From Mactra quadrangularis (Eukaryota; Mollusca; Bivalvia; Venerida; Mactridae), in contig CM046304.1 in assembly GCA_025267735.1 (NCBI GenBank), positions 5,270,001 through 5,334,000 on the forward strand: 64,000 bases of DNA, written 5' to 3'. The notes beneath the pieces are model-generated. The model did no database searches. It had not been told where the DNA came from and saw only the letters and a list, made by a program, of their open reading frames with translations. Both the position numbers and the translations under genes were made by a program. Numbering within the stretch: position 1 is the first letter of the stretch; each line of letters opens with the position of its first letter. Below are positions 48,835 through 62,439 of this stretch, in pieces.

Positions 48835-49055
48835 GCTTCTACTTGTAAAATCCAAGTGAGAACCCTGAAATCTTAGTAATTGAAGTTATTGCATAAAGCT
48901 ACAACTTCTACATTTAAATCTATGATCGAAAAGGTGTGAAAAATAGTTTGACCCCTGAAAATTTGATTTGACCCCTGAAAATTTTATTTTGACCCCTGAA
49001 AATTTTGATTGTAGGGTCATTGACCCTTGAGTCTGAAAGTCTAGTTCAAGCCCTG
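48835..49055. repeat. Short tandem 'tttgacccctgaaaattttga' unit, copy 2
   Basis: This is the second locus of the dispersed repeat at 38080-38290, with three clear 20-21 bp units at 48951-49012. Confidence 0.7.
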
Positions 49056-49355
49056 GCCATAATCATAGACTAACTGAACAATGATAGAAGCAATCCTTAT
49101 AAAACAGAAATTTTTGGGGTATAATCCTCACATCAGAAAAAGTACTAACTTGTAAGACTTATCAATAATAAGAGAACTGGTAAAAGTTGATCATGAATCA
49201 AGATATATGTAGCCTTCAATAGATAACATACATCCTACACCAGAAATGTATCAATATTTTTACTGCTATAATACACAGGTACATCTGGTATGAGTAAGTA
49301 CAGTGAAACCAGTACAACAGGAATCGACACTAACAGTGGATACCAACAATTTTGA

Positions 49356-50402
49356 CAGTTGTTGAGAAGTGACTGTTGTTATGAGGTGACTTGTTGACAG
49401 GACTGGTGGCTGCTGTTAAGAGGTGGCTGCTGTTGAGAGGTGGCTGCTGTTGAGAAAAGATTGTTGTTAAGAGGTGGCTGCTGTTGAGAAGAGACTGTTG
49501 TTAAGAAGTGGCTGCTGTTGAGAGGAGACTGTTGCTAAGAGGTGGCTGCTGTTGAGAGGAGACTGTTGTTAAGAGGTGACTATTGTTGAGAGGAGACTGT
49601 TGTTAAGAGGTGAATGCTGTTGAGAGGAGACTGTTGTTAAGAGGTGACTATTGTTGAGAGGAGACTGTTGTTAAGAGGTGGCTGCTGTTGAGAGGAGACT
49701 GCTGTTGAGAGGTGGCTGCTGTAGAGAAGAGACTGTTGTTAAGAGGTGACTATTGTTGAGAGAAGACTGCTGTTGAGAGGTGGCTGCTGTAGAGAGGAGA
49801 CTGTTGTTAAGAGGTGACTGCTGTAAAGAGGTGGCTGTTGTTAAGAGGTGGCTGCTGTTGATAAGAGACTGTTGTTAAGAGGTGACTGCTGTTGAAAGGA
49901 GACTGTTGTTAAGAGGTGACTATTGTTGAGAGGTGGCTTCTGTTAAGAGAGGGCTGCTGTTGAGAGGAGACTGTTGTTAAGAGGTTGCTGCTGTTGAGAG
50001 GAGACTGTTGTTAAGAGGTGAATGTTGTTAAGAGGTGGCTGCTATTGAGAGGAGACTGTTGCTAAGAGGTGGCTGCTGTTGAGAGGAGACTGTTGTTAAG
50101 AGGTGGCTGCTATTGAGAGGAGACTGTTGTTAAGAGGTGGCTGCTATTGAGAGGAGACTGTTGTTAAGAGGTGGCTGCTATTGAGAGGAGACTGTTGTTA
50201 AGAGGTGGCTGCTATTGAGAGGAGACTGTTGTTAAGAGGTGAATGCTGTTGAGAGGAGACTGTTGCTAAGAGGTGGCTGCTGTTGAGAGGAGACTGTTGT
50301 TAAGAGATGACTGCTAAGAGGTGGTTGCTGCTGTTGAGAGGTGGTTGTTGCTGAGAGATGTCTGTTATTGAGCGGTGACTGTTGTAGAAAGGTAGCTGTT
50401 AT
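49356..50402. repeat. 1 kb minisatellite, alternating 17-bp units
   Basis: Two related 17-mers, gaggagactgttgttaa and gaggtggctgctgttga, alternate to form a 34-bp higher-order unit, with local runs of one type. About 60 units fill the array. No ORF runs through it. Confidence 0.92.
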
Positions 50403-53337
50403 TCAGATTATAAAGTTATTGAGAGGGTGACAAGTTAAGAGTGGTTTCATTGTATAAGAAAAAATACAACAAAAAAACAAGGTATTTCATGAGCATTGAA
50501 TATAAATCTATCGTAAATAGACTTCCCATAGTCAAGACTCAAGGTAAATGAGTAACAAAGAATGTGTTGGGAAAGTTTTCTGCCAACAGAAGAAATAGGA
50601 AACCAACCAGAAACTCTTGTACATTAATAGGAAACCAAGTGTGAAACACAATAATGATCAAAATCTATAATATACACATGATAGATTAGTAAATCAACAC
50701 CCAGGGAGAAGGAGATGATTTTTCCTTCATCATTATGGCTACAACATAGCTTTTCTCAAACGTCAAATAGTCAAAAAACCAAAAAAGAATGAGAAGGAGT
50801 ATTTCATTTTTAAGAGCCTTGACATTTATGCTTTTAAAGGTATGAACAAACCTGTCTCCATTGTAACTGTCATGGTCTTATATTTTCTCGAGCACTAGCA
50901 GCCAGAATTAAGAAAAACTATAGTTATAGGAAAATATTAACCAGCCCAACTATATCAGTACATGAAACAAATGATTTTGACTTTTTTTTTCAAGCACTAG
51001 CCAGTAGCCTGGTTTAGTATGACATATAGTTAAGACAAAAAATTTTAATATCAACTAGCCTGAATAATGAGCAAGTTAGTTTCACAATCCCAATTCACTT
51101 TTTACTAGTCACAGTCTTTGGGCTAGTAAGTTAAGGGATGAGTGTTAAATTAGAATAGAGTTTGTATGAATAATGAAGAAACCATCAGGGAAGTAAATGA
51201 CTCAACATAAACCTTTAAGTAGGTTGGACAACCTGATTTATTTTTAACTAGCCTAAACCAAATGTTTACTAGCAGTAACAGATTGCCTGAACCCAAATAT
51301 AGGTCATCAAGGGGCAAAAGCACAGGTCATTATGAGCAATAGGATGACCTTTTAATGTCAAGCCCTGAGAGTACATAAAAACTTTTTCTAGACAAAACTA
51401 TTCAAAACTGAATCAAAATAAAATGTACATTTTACAACTTAAATGTATCATGTGTCCTCTGACATTTAATTTTGACCTCAGAACATGAGTCAAGTCTAAT
51501 GTAAGCCATCTTTTTATTCTAGAAGGTAAACATGTTGGCTGTCAACAAATAATGCATGGACATGGTTTTTGTACAACTGAGTCAAGTTAGTCTTGTTTAT
51601 AACAGACAAAGAGACTTGGGTAAAATTGCAAACTAACATTATCTTAGTTTATACCAAAAAGTTTTATCAACAAAAACCTTACATTTTGAAACAAAACCAA
51701 TCTGATGTATTTAAAACCCATAGGTGAAAGTTGTAAGTTTTGAAAATACTGAAAATCTTTCTAAGAAATACTGAAAAAAGACATTATTACATAGAGTAAT
51801 TTATTTTCAAAATACTGGAATCTGAATTTAAATCTGATTTAAACTTTCAAGATCTAAAATTTCCTCTCCCGAAATTTTGCATCAGACTAGCTTGCCATAA
51901 AGGTCACATTCAGCTGACTTTTGTGTTTATAATTATGTGACACAATATGTGTTCTCACATACGTGTTTACATCATAATTATTTAAGTAAAAATGTGATGC
52001 AATTCTCAAAGAATTGTCCAATCACAGCCTGTAAATTAAATGAACTAAACATGCATCATCAAATTAATTTTGATGATGCAAGTTCATATTAGCTTAATTT
52101 TTTTTCTTAAAATGGAAGTTATGAAATTACAATGTTATTAACAGAGTTTAATCTAGATGAAAGCTACACACTGATTGGTCAACATAGTTTTGAGGTGACT
52201 CCCTTGTCAAATGAAGGAGATCCTTTGACAGTGGTCTATAAATATCTGTTTACAGAGCTTGGTTAAAAAACAAGAGCACAGAGTATCAAAATCAGCATAA
52301 AATCAGAAAAAAATATCAACTCATGATTCAAAAATTCAACTAAAAGAAAAAAATAAACAAATACCATTTTCACAGCTTGCATGGTTCCATCCAAATTGTA
52401 AACAAGCTGACAAAAATACTCCTTAATATTTATAATAACTTAGGTTACCCTAAGTAATCAAATACAATTCTTAAATTCTGAGTCAATACACAGTTAACTG
52501 CTCTCCCAAGTTCAAATAGATCCAAAACTTAGATCAGAAACTCAATAACAAATTTAACCTTTATCACCAAACTATCAGAGTATCACACAATAACAAAACC
52601 ATTTAGGTATTATTTGTGTTAACTCACAAATCTTAAACTATCAAATAGGTTTTCTCAAATTTCAAGTCATAGTTAATAGCTACATTATACTTCTAACCAA
52701 GGCAGATTAGAAAGATTACGTTTCCGTATTGTCCCTCAGCACCCAACTTGTTTCACACGGTTAATCGCATGTATAATATTTACATAAAATTTTCAAAAAG
52801 CCTCAGTTTGATTTTTATTGAACATAACTCCTAACCTCCAGATTTATAAATAAACATGTTTACCATTTTATAAAGAAGGGTTATGAGCAAATTAATACAT
52901 TCATAATAAATTGTATTATGCAAGATGGGTTTCATCAGAGTGAGTACACATAATGATACAGCAATATGACTTCACGGTCCACCAGTCGTTTAATGTGAGA
53001 CAAATTGATTGATAACAGGTCAACAAAATAGATTTTTAAAGGGTTATGGGTCATCAAATCTTGTAAGACAATTTACCCTTTTCATTCTGTATTCCTTACT
53101 ACTAATAAGCTCAGCCCACTACTGAATTTATTTAGCTCTTATATCAACCTGCAGCCTGAGTCTAGGTCGCATTAAGCAGTGAGAAGACAAAAAGATTGGT
53201 GTGACCTATAATTGCTTTAAACATGATAAGGTTCAAGGTCTTACTGAAATGAAGAAGAGACAATGACTTCTGTCATCAACTTTACCCACAAGCCCTAAGA
53301 TTGGGACTAGTGAAACTGCAGTTTTTTGGGTTCTTTT
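50403..53337. other. Gene-free stretch
   Basis: AT-rich DNA with a diverged foldback (51719-51860) and 'ctagcc' repeat traces; nothing else supported. Confidence 0.45.
51719..51860. repeat. Foldback element 'catgggtgaaagtt', diverged copy 3
   Basis: cccataggtgaaagttgtaag with an internal atactgaaaat; the right end has decayed to aaactttcaag. Confidence 0.6.
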
Positions 53338-53642
53338 TAGCTAGCCCGCTACCTCTGTTGGTAGCACACTAGTCTACTGATCAAAGGCAGTGGTTTTGAT
53401 TTCTTGGACAGGCATACTTTCGTGGAGCTTGATCATAAAATAATTTCTATGACCATTCTCTCTCCAACCACCGATTCTGAATAATGTAGGGCTGTTGTCA
53501 GTCTCTGATGGAAGTATATCCTGAATGACTGGTAACACTAACAGATAAATTCTGAGATTTAGCATTTCTGGGAACAGTAAATGAGTTGACAGTCTGCTGT
53601 GATATAACCTATACAATGAGTTGCAATAGAGTGAAACACACC
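53338..53642 (+). mobile_element. SINE-A copy, full length
   Basis: Head agctagcccgctacctctgttggtagcac with a degenerate B box, body tgtagggctgttgtcagtctctg, and end atgagttgcaatagagtgaaac. It is the most complete plus-strand copy. Confidence 0.75.
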
Positions 53643-54229
53643 AAAACAGCGCTCATATTAACAAGGATTTCAACCCCTGCAAACAAACAATGATTCGGTA
53701 GCAAAAAATTCTTTCTAGAAACTTGTTTTCACACCTTTACAGATTACTTTCCCTGATCTTTATCCAACGCTATGTAACGGACAAGCTGACATGGTGAAAA
53801 GAGCCAACAAGTTTCAATGAAACATCAACCCCCGTTGAATAAAAGCTAAGGCTGGTTGCTTCAATGTACCTCTTCAGATTCAGAATTTTAGCCAAACTAG
53901 GCTTTGATCACAAGTTGGTGTTATGGCGTTTAACCCCAACCTTTGCAGCAACTGGATACTTCAGTTTGACAATAGATGAAAACAATAAATCAACTACAAT
54001 ATGTGCTCATAAGATTTCAACAGATGAAGTTAAAACCAAAAACGAATAGGGAACTTATACACAATTATGAAACGTCCACTTAAAAAACTAACTTGACCCA
54101 ATTCTTGCTGACAAGTGTTCTATTTCTAACACACAATCGTCTCTGTATACGTGAGTTATATCACAAAAATACTTATACGTGAAAATAATGCAAAATAATA
54201 ATAAAAAATATAATAATCAAAGTTAAGAA

Positions 54230-55100
54230 ATCGTATACCTAACCACTATTGTCGTTTCTCAGACGATTGCTAAGCCTCAAAATCTGGAATGTCGACACAC
54301 TTGTTTACTAAAATCTTAACAACATGCTTTGTAAAATATGGCCAAGTTTTGACAGCGATATTGAATCGAACACAAATAGATCTTGTTAGCTACTAGTATC
54401 TGATTATTCCAATAGTTGTTATCACAAATAAAATCACATTATTTACTAGTTTCTTTCGCGAAATAAGGCTTCCCGAGCCATTATTTTTCTCATCAGTTTT
54501 AGTTCTCTTCCCTTTACAAGATCACATAAAGTTCAGGCTGATAATACGAATGGATTTTCGTTTCCGAATAAATAATGTGCGGCAAGGAACGTTATTGTTT
54601 CATTCTTTTCATCAAGGGTTTTCTTTGTTTAAAAAAACTTATAGATAAAGGCAATGTTTTTAACAGAAAATAATAATAGGGACCAAGAATGTATTATTTA
54701 AGATATATTTTTTTCGGAAATGAGACTAAATTTACTCTCGCATAAATGATAGACGTCACGTGACGTCATGGATACCTGTCTTAAAATAGAAACTATTAAC
54801 CTGAGAGTGAATGTGAATTTATTGCCAAATAAGTCAATTTATACGGTGTCAAATCTATTGCCTAGCTAATTACCGCTTCTGAAAATATTTAAAAACGTAT
54901 GCAATCACCAAAATAGCAAGGAATAGAATAGTTTATCCATACGGACTGTTGTTTACGGCAAGCAACAGCTAACAATTGGATAACTTCCCTTAGAGAATTT
55001 CCCGCGGTTAATTTTCTTTGTTCAAGGAGCGACAGGGGCGTAGGCGCTATAATCAATGTCATTCAATTACTGCCTGCAATTCTTGCGAAAATAAGAATAG
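54230..55100. promoter_or_regulatory. Candidate regulatory/promoter stretch (possible HIPK 5' region)
   Basis: CpG is more frequent here than in neighbouring DNA. The 16-bp perfect palindrome gacgtcacgtgacgtc (54752-54767) combines an E-box CACGTG with CRE-type tgacgtca. A minus-strand donor-like gttag|gtatac at about 54235-54241 could end a 5' UTR exon of HIPK, whose coding exon 1 has an upstream acceptor. This is inference; no TATA box or transcript evidence is visible. Confidence 0.25.
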
Positions 55101-55827
55101 CACTAAACTGTGAAATGTTTCATTAGAATATTTGATATATCTGATCTACAATAGCTCGAACTAACTACAAAATTATTTCTATTGCACTAGGCTAGTTTTG
55201 AGATATAAATTGGCTATTTTTTGAAGGGGAGGGGCGAGGAGGAAGGACATTGGGCGTCACTTGGTGACGGGCAGATCTGAATCTCAAAGAAAATTTAATT
55301 AAAAATCTTCCGTTTTTCCTTTCGTATGATTTCGTCAATTTTTGTAGCTCTATATATGAAACTTCAATTTGAACTGATCGAGAAGACAAAAGAGATCTGG
55401 ATCGACAGACGTAAAGAGATCTAAATTATATGCATATCTGTGCGCATCAGAGACATAGTAATTCCCTGGTGCGCATACATAAAGATTATATTATGAAATC
55501 TAAAGAGGCACAGAAGAACCGTGCATGTTATTGGCGAAAACTATGAAATGTATCATTTTTTAATGTACATTATAAAAATATTTGTTCTTTGTTTTTTATA
55601 TAGACTAAATTGTCGATACGAATGAATGAAACCAAAAATTGTCCTAAGAATCATAAATTTGTACATCGTATAGAAATAAAATTGAATTAGTGTATCTTTT
55701 ATTAAGAAACAGAGTAGCTTTATTCCAGCGATTCATATATTTATTTATAATTGACCATACATTAAAAACGACGGAAAACTCAGTATGTAAGTATCATATA
55801 CATACTGCGCTATGCCATAGCGAGTTA

Positions 55828-56118
55828 TCTCCCCTGTCACGTCAACGCCTAACCAAGCTTCCATGGACTCTTGTCTATAACCAGTACTCACATACCCTTC
55901 CACAAGGCCAGAAACTTCTCCATATACCTTATTAATGGAGGAAAATTGGCACTTAAAGTTGTCAGATTTTCATGGCAGGGTTTATCAGCCTCCTTGGGTG
56001 GTGAATTCGAACCCAAACTACCTCCAGGACCATAGACGTAGAATTATTCTACGTCATTGTCCAGGACACTAGCTTCGAAGTCCAGACGCGCTACCAACTG
56101 CGCAACCGACCCGGGTTA
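55828..56118 (-). mobile_element. SINE-C copy, near-complete
   Basis: Body aaccagtactcacatacccttcc; head at the right gcgctaccaactgcgcaacc followed by gacccggg. It lies in the CpG-richer 54-57 kb stretch. Confidence 0.75.
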
Positions 56119-59100
56119 TGCTATTATTTTACTCACGCATGAATTAATATTGGGTGTATGACTGGTATCTTGATATTTTCCAATCTCCGTAAACAGATAT
56201 CCTGTAGAGCGTTGTCGTACAGGATCTCTACTTTCTCAGTGGAATGTCACGTCGAGACGAACTTTGTTTCGACCAATCAATGCGTAGCTTTCATCTAGAC
56301 GAAAATACTATTAATCACATTTTGATTTCGTAATTTCTATTTTTAGACCAAGTTTTGCATGCTAATTTAACAGCGGTATTATTCACAGTCTGCGATTGGG
56401 CGGCTCATTTCAAATTGCGTGACGTAGACGATGTGAACAAGTTACGTATCATAACAATTTTGTCATGAATATTATGATAAGAAAAGGTCACCTGAACGTG
56501 ACCTTCGTTTTGAAAAGGCCAGATCTTAATTAGCGAGTAGGCGAGCGGAAAATTTCAGATCGGGTTTTAATCAGATTGAATATTTTCTAGCTATGAGTTT
56601 AGATAGCGACAGAGCTTATAGTAGTGCGTTAACTGTTGGAATAATTTCGATAGGCTCGTAAAAGCAGATCAGGAAAGCAGCAGTAAAAACACAACCCTTC
56701 CACTCGGCCAACAAGGAAAGAGGGAAATATAAATTTTCATATTTTTAAACGTTTTGTTACGAAAATGACACCACAAACAAATTACGAAAACAAGAAAAAT
56801 ACTAGAACCCAAATTAATTCCGCCTTGGCACTGGAAACGAACAGCGGCTAATCTCGGGGGGGGGGGGTTTGAACCAGGTTCTAGGGTGCTTCATCCTCAC
56901 ACTCCCCCAGCAGGTTTATAAAAGAACAAACAATAACAAAACAAAACGATAAAAAAAACTTCAAACTATCTTTCAACTCGCTAATGCTGCATGAAAAGAA
57001 AACCACAAAAACTTATCAAACAAAAAGCTAATGACATTGCGACATTGCAAGATTAAAGGGCAAGAAATCAATGATCTTACAGAAACCTTAGCACCTTCAA
57101 TTAAATAAACAAAAACTCGAAGATAGGTATGTATACTATGTACAGGTCGTATTCTAGGCCATGCGTGTTTTTGTACTTTAAACATGGACTTTCCCACTAA
57201 ATATGTGAATACGCTAATGCATGAACATATTTAAATGATTTAGACATACCACTTTGATATTAACTCTTATTTTAAAAAGTGTTTATGCACACCATAATTT
57301 TTTATAATGATATGCTTATAAAATAGGTGAAAACTAACTAAACTATAAATTTGTAAAAATAAATCACCCCTAAATATTAGTGTGTAATGAAACTGACAAT
57401 GTTTATGTACGCAATGTTTACGTGGACGACCTGTTAGTTGTACGACGAACCTGAATCGTTTAAATATAAAATGCTTACGAGTTTCAACCTACTTCATTTC
57501 TTTTAAGAATCACCATTATTTTGTCTCTCGAATATTAAAATTGTAATTCGATGTTTACCTTTCTAATTAAGTTGCTTTTTAAATAGTTTTACCTTAGGGT
57601 CTATGAAGTATTTTAATCTGTTTAGAAAGTCCGACTTCCTCGTATATCATGAATCTCGATCTCTTAAAGGAATTGCAAGGCAAAAGTTCAAGTTCATATT
57701 TCCTGACTTTGAATTTAATTTTTATCACTGTGAATGCAACAGACACACTGTTATATTACTTGTAAAAATATTTCTTTATTTTCTCGTAATATTTGGGGTG
57801 TTTCCTAACTAGACCCACGTGGGTCAGGTTAGCTAAAGTTAGATTAGCGTTAAAATATGCATTTACTGATGAGAAGTTACTAGAGCTTGTTATTGTGCAA
57901 CATTAGTATAATTCTATTAAAAAGATATCCTAACCGCCTAGCTTATAATGTTGAAAAGACAAGAAGCAACCAATGAAAATGTTTAATTTCAGCAAGTACG
58001 ACATGTAACAAATCTATTTATAGCTTGGTGATTCCCTTAGTATCCTACTTTTGTTTTCAACAATGTGTATGCCACATGTTGTTATTCGTTTAGTTGAATG
58101 CTATAAGCGACAAATATTATTAGTAAGTGGTTTCTGACGTTTTTATAATGTTTTAAAGACTAAACTTGGTTCTATACTTTTGGCACAGTCATTTGCCTGT
58201 ATATCCCTTTAATAACCACTGAGTAGGAGAATGTGAGTTCCCATGTATGTATACAAACTGTAAAGTGATATAATGCCCTTATCTTGACACACATACTTCT
58301 CCAAATGCTGTACGTAAAAATTGTTAATTAATTTATTAGCTAAGTAAATAAACAAAATTTCACTTTAAAAGAGCTTAATTATGAATAATTGTGCTACTTT
58401 GTAGGCATAGACATAGACGACATAAATTATATTTACCAATTTCTCTAATATAACATACGTGTACAGTAGAAATTCGAAAACTCGAACACAAAAAATTATA
58501 ATATCTGATACAGTTTCAAATGTTAATAGATGGTGGTCCTGTGACTAAAATGTTATATAATTTGAAAGGTGTATAATACAGTTTTTATTCAGTTTTTGTA
58601 AACAAAAGTACGGGGAAATGATGATGTCATGACATAATCGATGGCGTCATAACAGGTGCTTGTTTTGTAAGGCTACCTCTTGTTTCTTAATAGTTTTCTA
58701 GCATTCTCGTACAGAGAGGTTATCAGAATTCTCGAGCTAGAATAACATCGAGATACTGTAATAGTTTTCTATGGGCTTTTTTACATCGACGAAAAAGGGA
58801 AATAATGCCAGGTAAAATGTTCGACCCGCCCGGATAGTTCGAACTAACAGAGTTCGAACTTTCGGAGTTTAACTGCAGTTTGTGATCCTTTTACCAATAT
58901 TTAAAACTGATTTCCTAAAATTGTGATTAATGAATATTGTATGTCAAACGTCAAAAGAAGAAATGCTTTCATGCATGGACTAAGCTCTTGCTTGCATGTT
59001 TTCTGTTGTCATTGCTTGTGGAAAATATGTGACTTAAATTTACGATTTGAATCAATTGATAACATATGAAATGTTTGTAGATCTACGTTGTAACTAATTG

Positions 59101-59970
59101 TTTCTGCAAAATGTTATGCTTGTTTCAAATAGAGAATCCAAACTGTACATGTACAGAAGGCAGAGACATAGAATCTATCAGGGATTCTATATGTATCCAA
59201 TGCAGGTGTCTCAAGTTTTGTACTATTTATTGCAGTTTTACAAATTTATTCCCGTTTTCCCCAAATTTCATTTTATTGCTTATTTACTCATCAAAAAGGA
59301 CCCTATCATTTTTCCCTACAAGAAAATAAAACTCTAAATGATAAAACATATGCATGGGGGCGAGACGACAGCGATATCAGCTTGGTATTCATCGTTCTTT
59401 TAGCCCCCTACTGATTATTATGACAATCGAGTAAAAACAAGTCCACTGTAAAAGTAAGAAATTCTTTGATTTTCATACCGTATCTTTAGATTTAAGTTAT
59501 TTTTACAGAAACTAACAATTGTTTGACCTATTTAAATGCAAATCAATTGAACCCGATCGTTACACATTTCTGATTAATAATTTCATAAGTGTAATAGTTT
59601 TTCGGATACGCAACTTTCGGTATTGGCGTCGTATAGGAAGATAGTTACCTGCACGGATACACGTACGCTGGACTTGTTATTGAGTTCTTTTTTTCTGTCC
59701 ATTTTATTTGATAATAACTTTATATTCTCAAAGTAGGTGAATACTGCTACATTGATTATTCCAGTCTTTGCGAATAGGCTAAAAAGTTTACAGGACATTT
59801 GGTCTGGTAAACTACAAACTTTTACCAGACCGAATGAAAGTTTACCAGACCAAAAAAATATGAAGCAAAATAGACATAATAGGCACAACACAAATTTGAA
59901 TTTTTAATGCCTTTTATTTATCATGAATGAGGTTCAACAGTTATTTTATATACATGTAGATCTTAGGGAT
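56119..59970. other. Gene-free stretch
   Basis: No convincing exon. 56200-56620 keeps some CpG and cAMP-element-like tgacg motifs. The minus-strand ORF at 59583-59891 is not recognised, but its right part overlaps tandem gtttaccagacc motifs (59800-59850). Confidence 0.4.
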
Positions 59971-59973
59971 TAC

Positions 59974-62425
59974 GGAGACTTCGGTAAATGACTATATCGG
60001 TAAATTGATTTTATATAGTAACTCGTTTGGAGAGATCGGTAAATTGATATTGTATAGTGTAATTATTCTGAATGTGTGATAAACAAAGTTCATTATGATT
60101 TGTTCGTATATTATTGTTTGAAATTGTTTGTTAAATATTTTTATATTTTAATAGAATCATAATTTCTAAATATTGAATAATCTTTTCTTTTTTTCTTGAT
60201 ATATACGAGTGATTCATACAAGTCATGGAGTTCAGATCAAATTGCATATTTTGATAAAAGATATAAGAATATAAACAACAAACATGAATTCATCTGTTTT
60301 ATTCTAATACACCATGCACTAATATGTCATATTTACAAAAAAAAGATAACAGTTGAAGCACTTCATGAAACAATTATTATTAAAAGATTACATTATAAAG
60401 ATAAATAATTTATTCCAATATTTTCGACGGGAATCTTACCAGACCTGAAATAAACGAAACAAATTTAGATCAAAGTATAAAATAATACATTTAATATACA
60501 TTAACTCAAGTCATTATAACAAGAACATTATATACACATATATCAATTAAAAATTGTTGCAGTATATCGACGGAAATCAAACAATGCCTGAAAAAAATGA
60601 CGATAAAAAGGTAAATAAAATCAAATTCTTTATTAAATATTAATGAAGTCAAAAGATAGTTTAAGGTTCAAGTAAAGTCTTAGTTTGCATTTAAAATAGT
60701 AAAATGAAAAATGCTCTAACTCTTTCATACTTCCATCAAGAGCAGTATATTATACATCAAAATGTTCCTTATGAAACATGCAATGTGATGCTGGTAATTA
60801 ATTCAGATGAAAACGTTTACCGAAAGATGCATTTGCAAAATTGATGCTGTAAAACTGAAAATACTAAAAGACATTAAGAATTCTTTACTAACTAATTTAA
60901 CATTAAATCATTTACAGAACATTATAGTTTATATTCCAATGAAGGTACTCCAACATTTATAACCTAAATAAATGTTAAAACAAAATTAAGGTAAATGAAA
61001 AACATTTTGACAGATACAAGTGTAATGGGTTTTCACGACCCTGTTTCTACTTTCACTTTAGTTTTTCAATTGCCTTAGTTTTGTTTTAATATTTATTGAG
61101 GTTATAAATATTGCAGTACCTTCATTGGAATGTGTACTATAAGGTTCTGTAAAGGAATTAATGTTAAATTTTGGTGTAAGAAAATTTTAATGTAATTTAG
61201 TATTTTTATTTATGCAGCATCAATTTTGCAAATACATCTTTTGCTAAATAGTTTTATCGTAATTGATGACCAGCATCACTTTGTATGTTTCATAAGAAAC
61301 ATTTTGATGTATAAAACAATACTGTTGGTGGAAATATGACAGAATTAGAGCTATTTCTGTTTTACAATTTTTTTAGCAAACCATGACTTTACATGAACCT
61401 TAATGATATTTTTAATTAATCCACGGGAATCGAGCCTTAAAACCGAATCAAAAGTATAAGATAATACAGCATTTTTAGAAATATATTAATCAAAACCATG
61501 TGTTAAAAAAAAGTTACATCGTATGTATTTGTTCTAAAATGCAATATATCCACAGAATCGAGCCTGAAACATAAAACAGTAAAAAAACTTGTGTCGAAAA
61601 AACTATGTTCACTCAGAAGATAAATTACCATTGATGACTGCCAATTAGCTAATGAAATACCGCTGCGTCTAAAACAATCATGATTGTTCATTTTTGTTCA
61701 AACTTAAATAGTTCGACTGACTTAACTGTCATCAATTGGCCAATTAAAGTTTGGTCACAAATCAATCAGGCGTGCGCATAATTAGCACAATATATGTTGT
61801 ACCTCTTTATTTCATATCAGTCATTAAATTGATAAAAAAGTCAACAATAAAATTGCTTTATAAATTTTATTAACTATTTCATCTAAGTTAATACACATTC
61901 ACAATGATACACTTTCTTTACTTTATCAAACGTGAAATTATTTTAATACAATAAATAATAGATACATAGAAAAGAGAATATAAGATCAGCAAAACACATT
62001 CTTTAACATTTTCATCCAATATTTTACTTCATAATGAACATCTTCAAAAGGGAACAAACAACGATAAATAAATGATATTATTATACTTTGTTCCCGTCAC
62101 TGCCAATGTATCTTAATTGTCTTCTGTAATAGTAAAATGAAAAACAACAACAGCGAGTAATTGTAATTTTTACAATAGTAAATCATAAATAAAACCTCTT
62201 AATTTCAAAGTATAAATTGTCAAATAGGACAACTTAGATTATAAATATTTTGTTTAATGTAAGTACATTTTTATTAATTCATTTTTATTTAATCATTAGC
62301 CACAAGCACATATACTGTTATTCACACCTACTTAATTTACACTATACAATATCAATTTACCGATCTCTCCAAACGAGTTACTATATAAAATCAATTTACC
62401 GATATAGTCATTTACCGAAGTCTCC
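59974..62425. mobile_element. 2.45 kb foldback structure with perfect 89-bp inverted ends
   Basis: 59974-60062 and 62337-62425 are identical inverted copies (ggagacttcggtaaatgac...; internal atcggtaaattgat repeats). A second, imperfect palindrome lies at the centre: 60739-61003 against 61061-61330, about 80% alike with a 57 bp loop. Short motifs (cgacgggaatc...; agtataa.ataataca) recur in direct orientation at 60425, 60565, 61423 and 61550. There is no transposase; the only ORF of note (60196-60408) is unrecognised. It looks like a non-autonomous foldback transposon. Confidence 0.75.
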
Positions 62426-62439
62426 AGATACCGATCTTA

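Noticed and set aside
49356..50402. CRISPR-like array
   Set aside because: The units are contiguous 17-mers without unique spacers, in eukaryotic DNA; it is a minisatellite.
54240..54500. Definite HIPK 5' UTR exon
   Set aside because: Only a donor-like site is visible; without transcript evidence the exon cannot be called, so it is left as a low-confidence regulatory stretch.
59583..59891. 102-codon minus-strand ORF with WSGK/SLPDQMSCK phrases
   Set aside because: Starts in AT-rich DNA and is driven by short gtttaccagacc repeats; no recognised domain or splice context.
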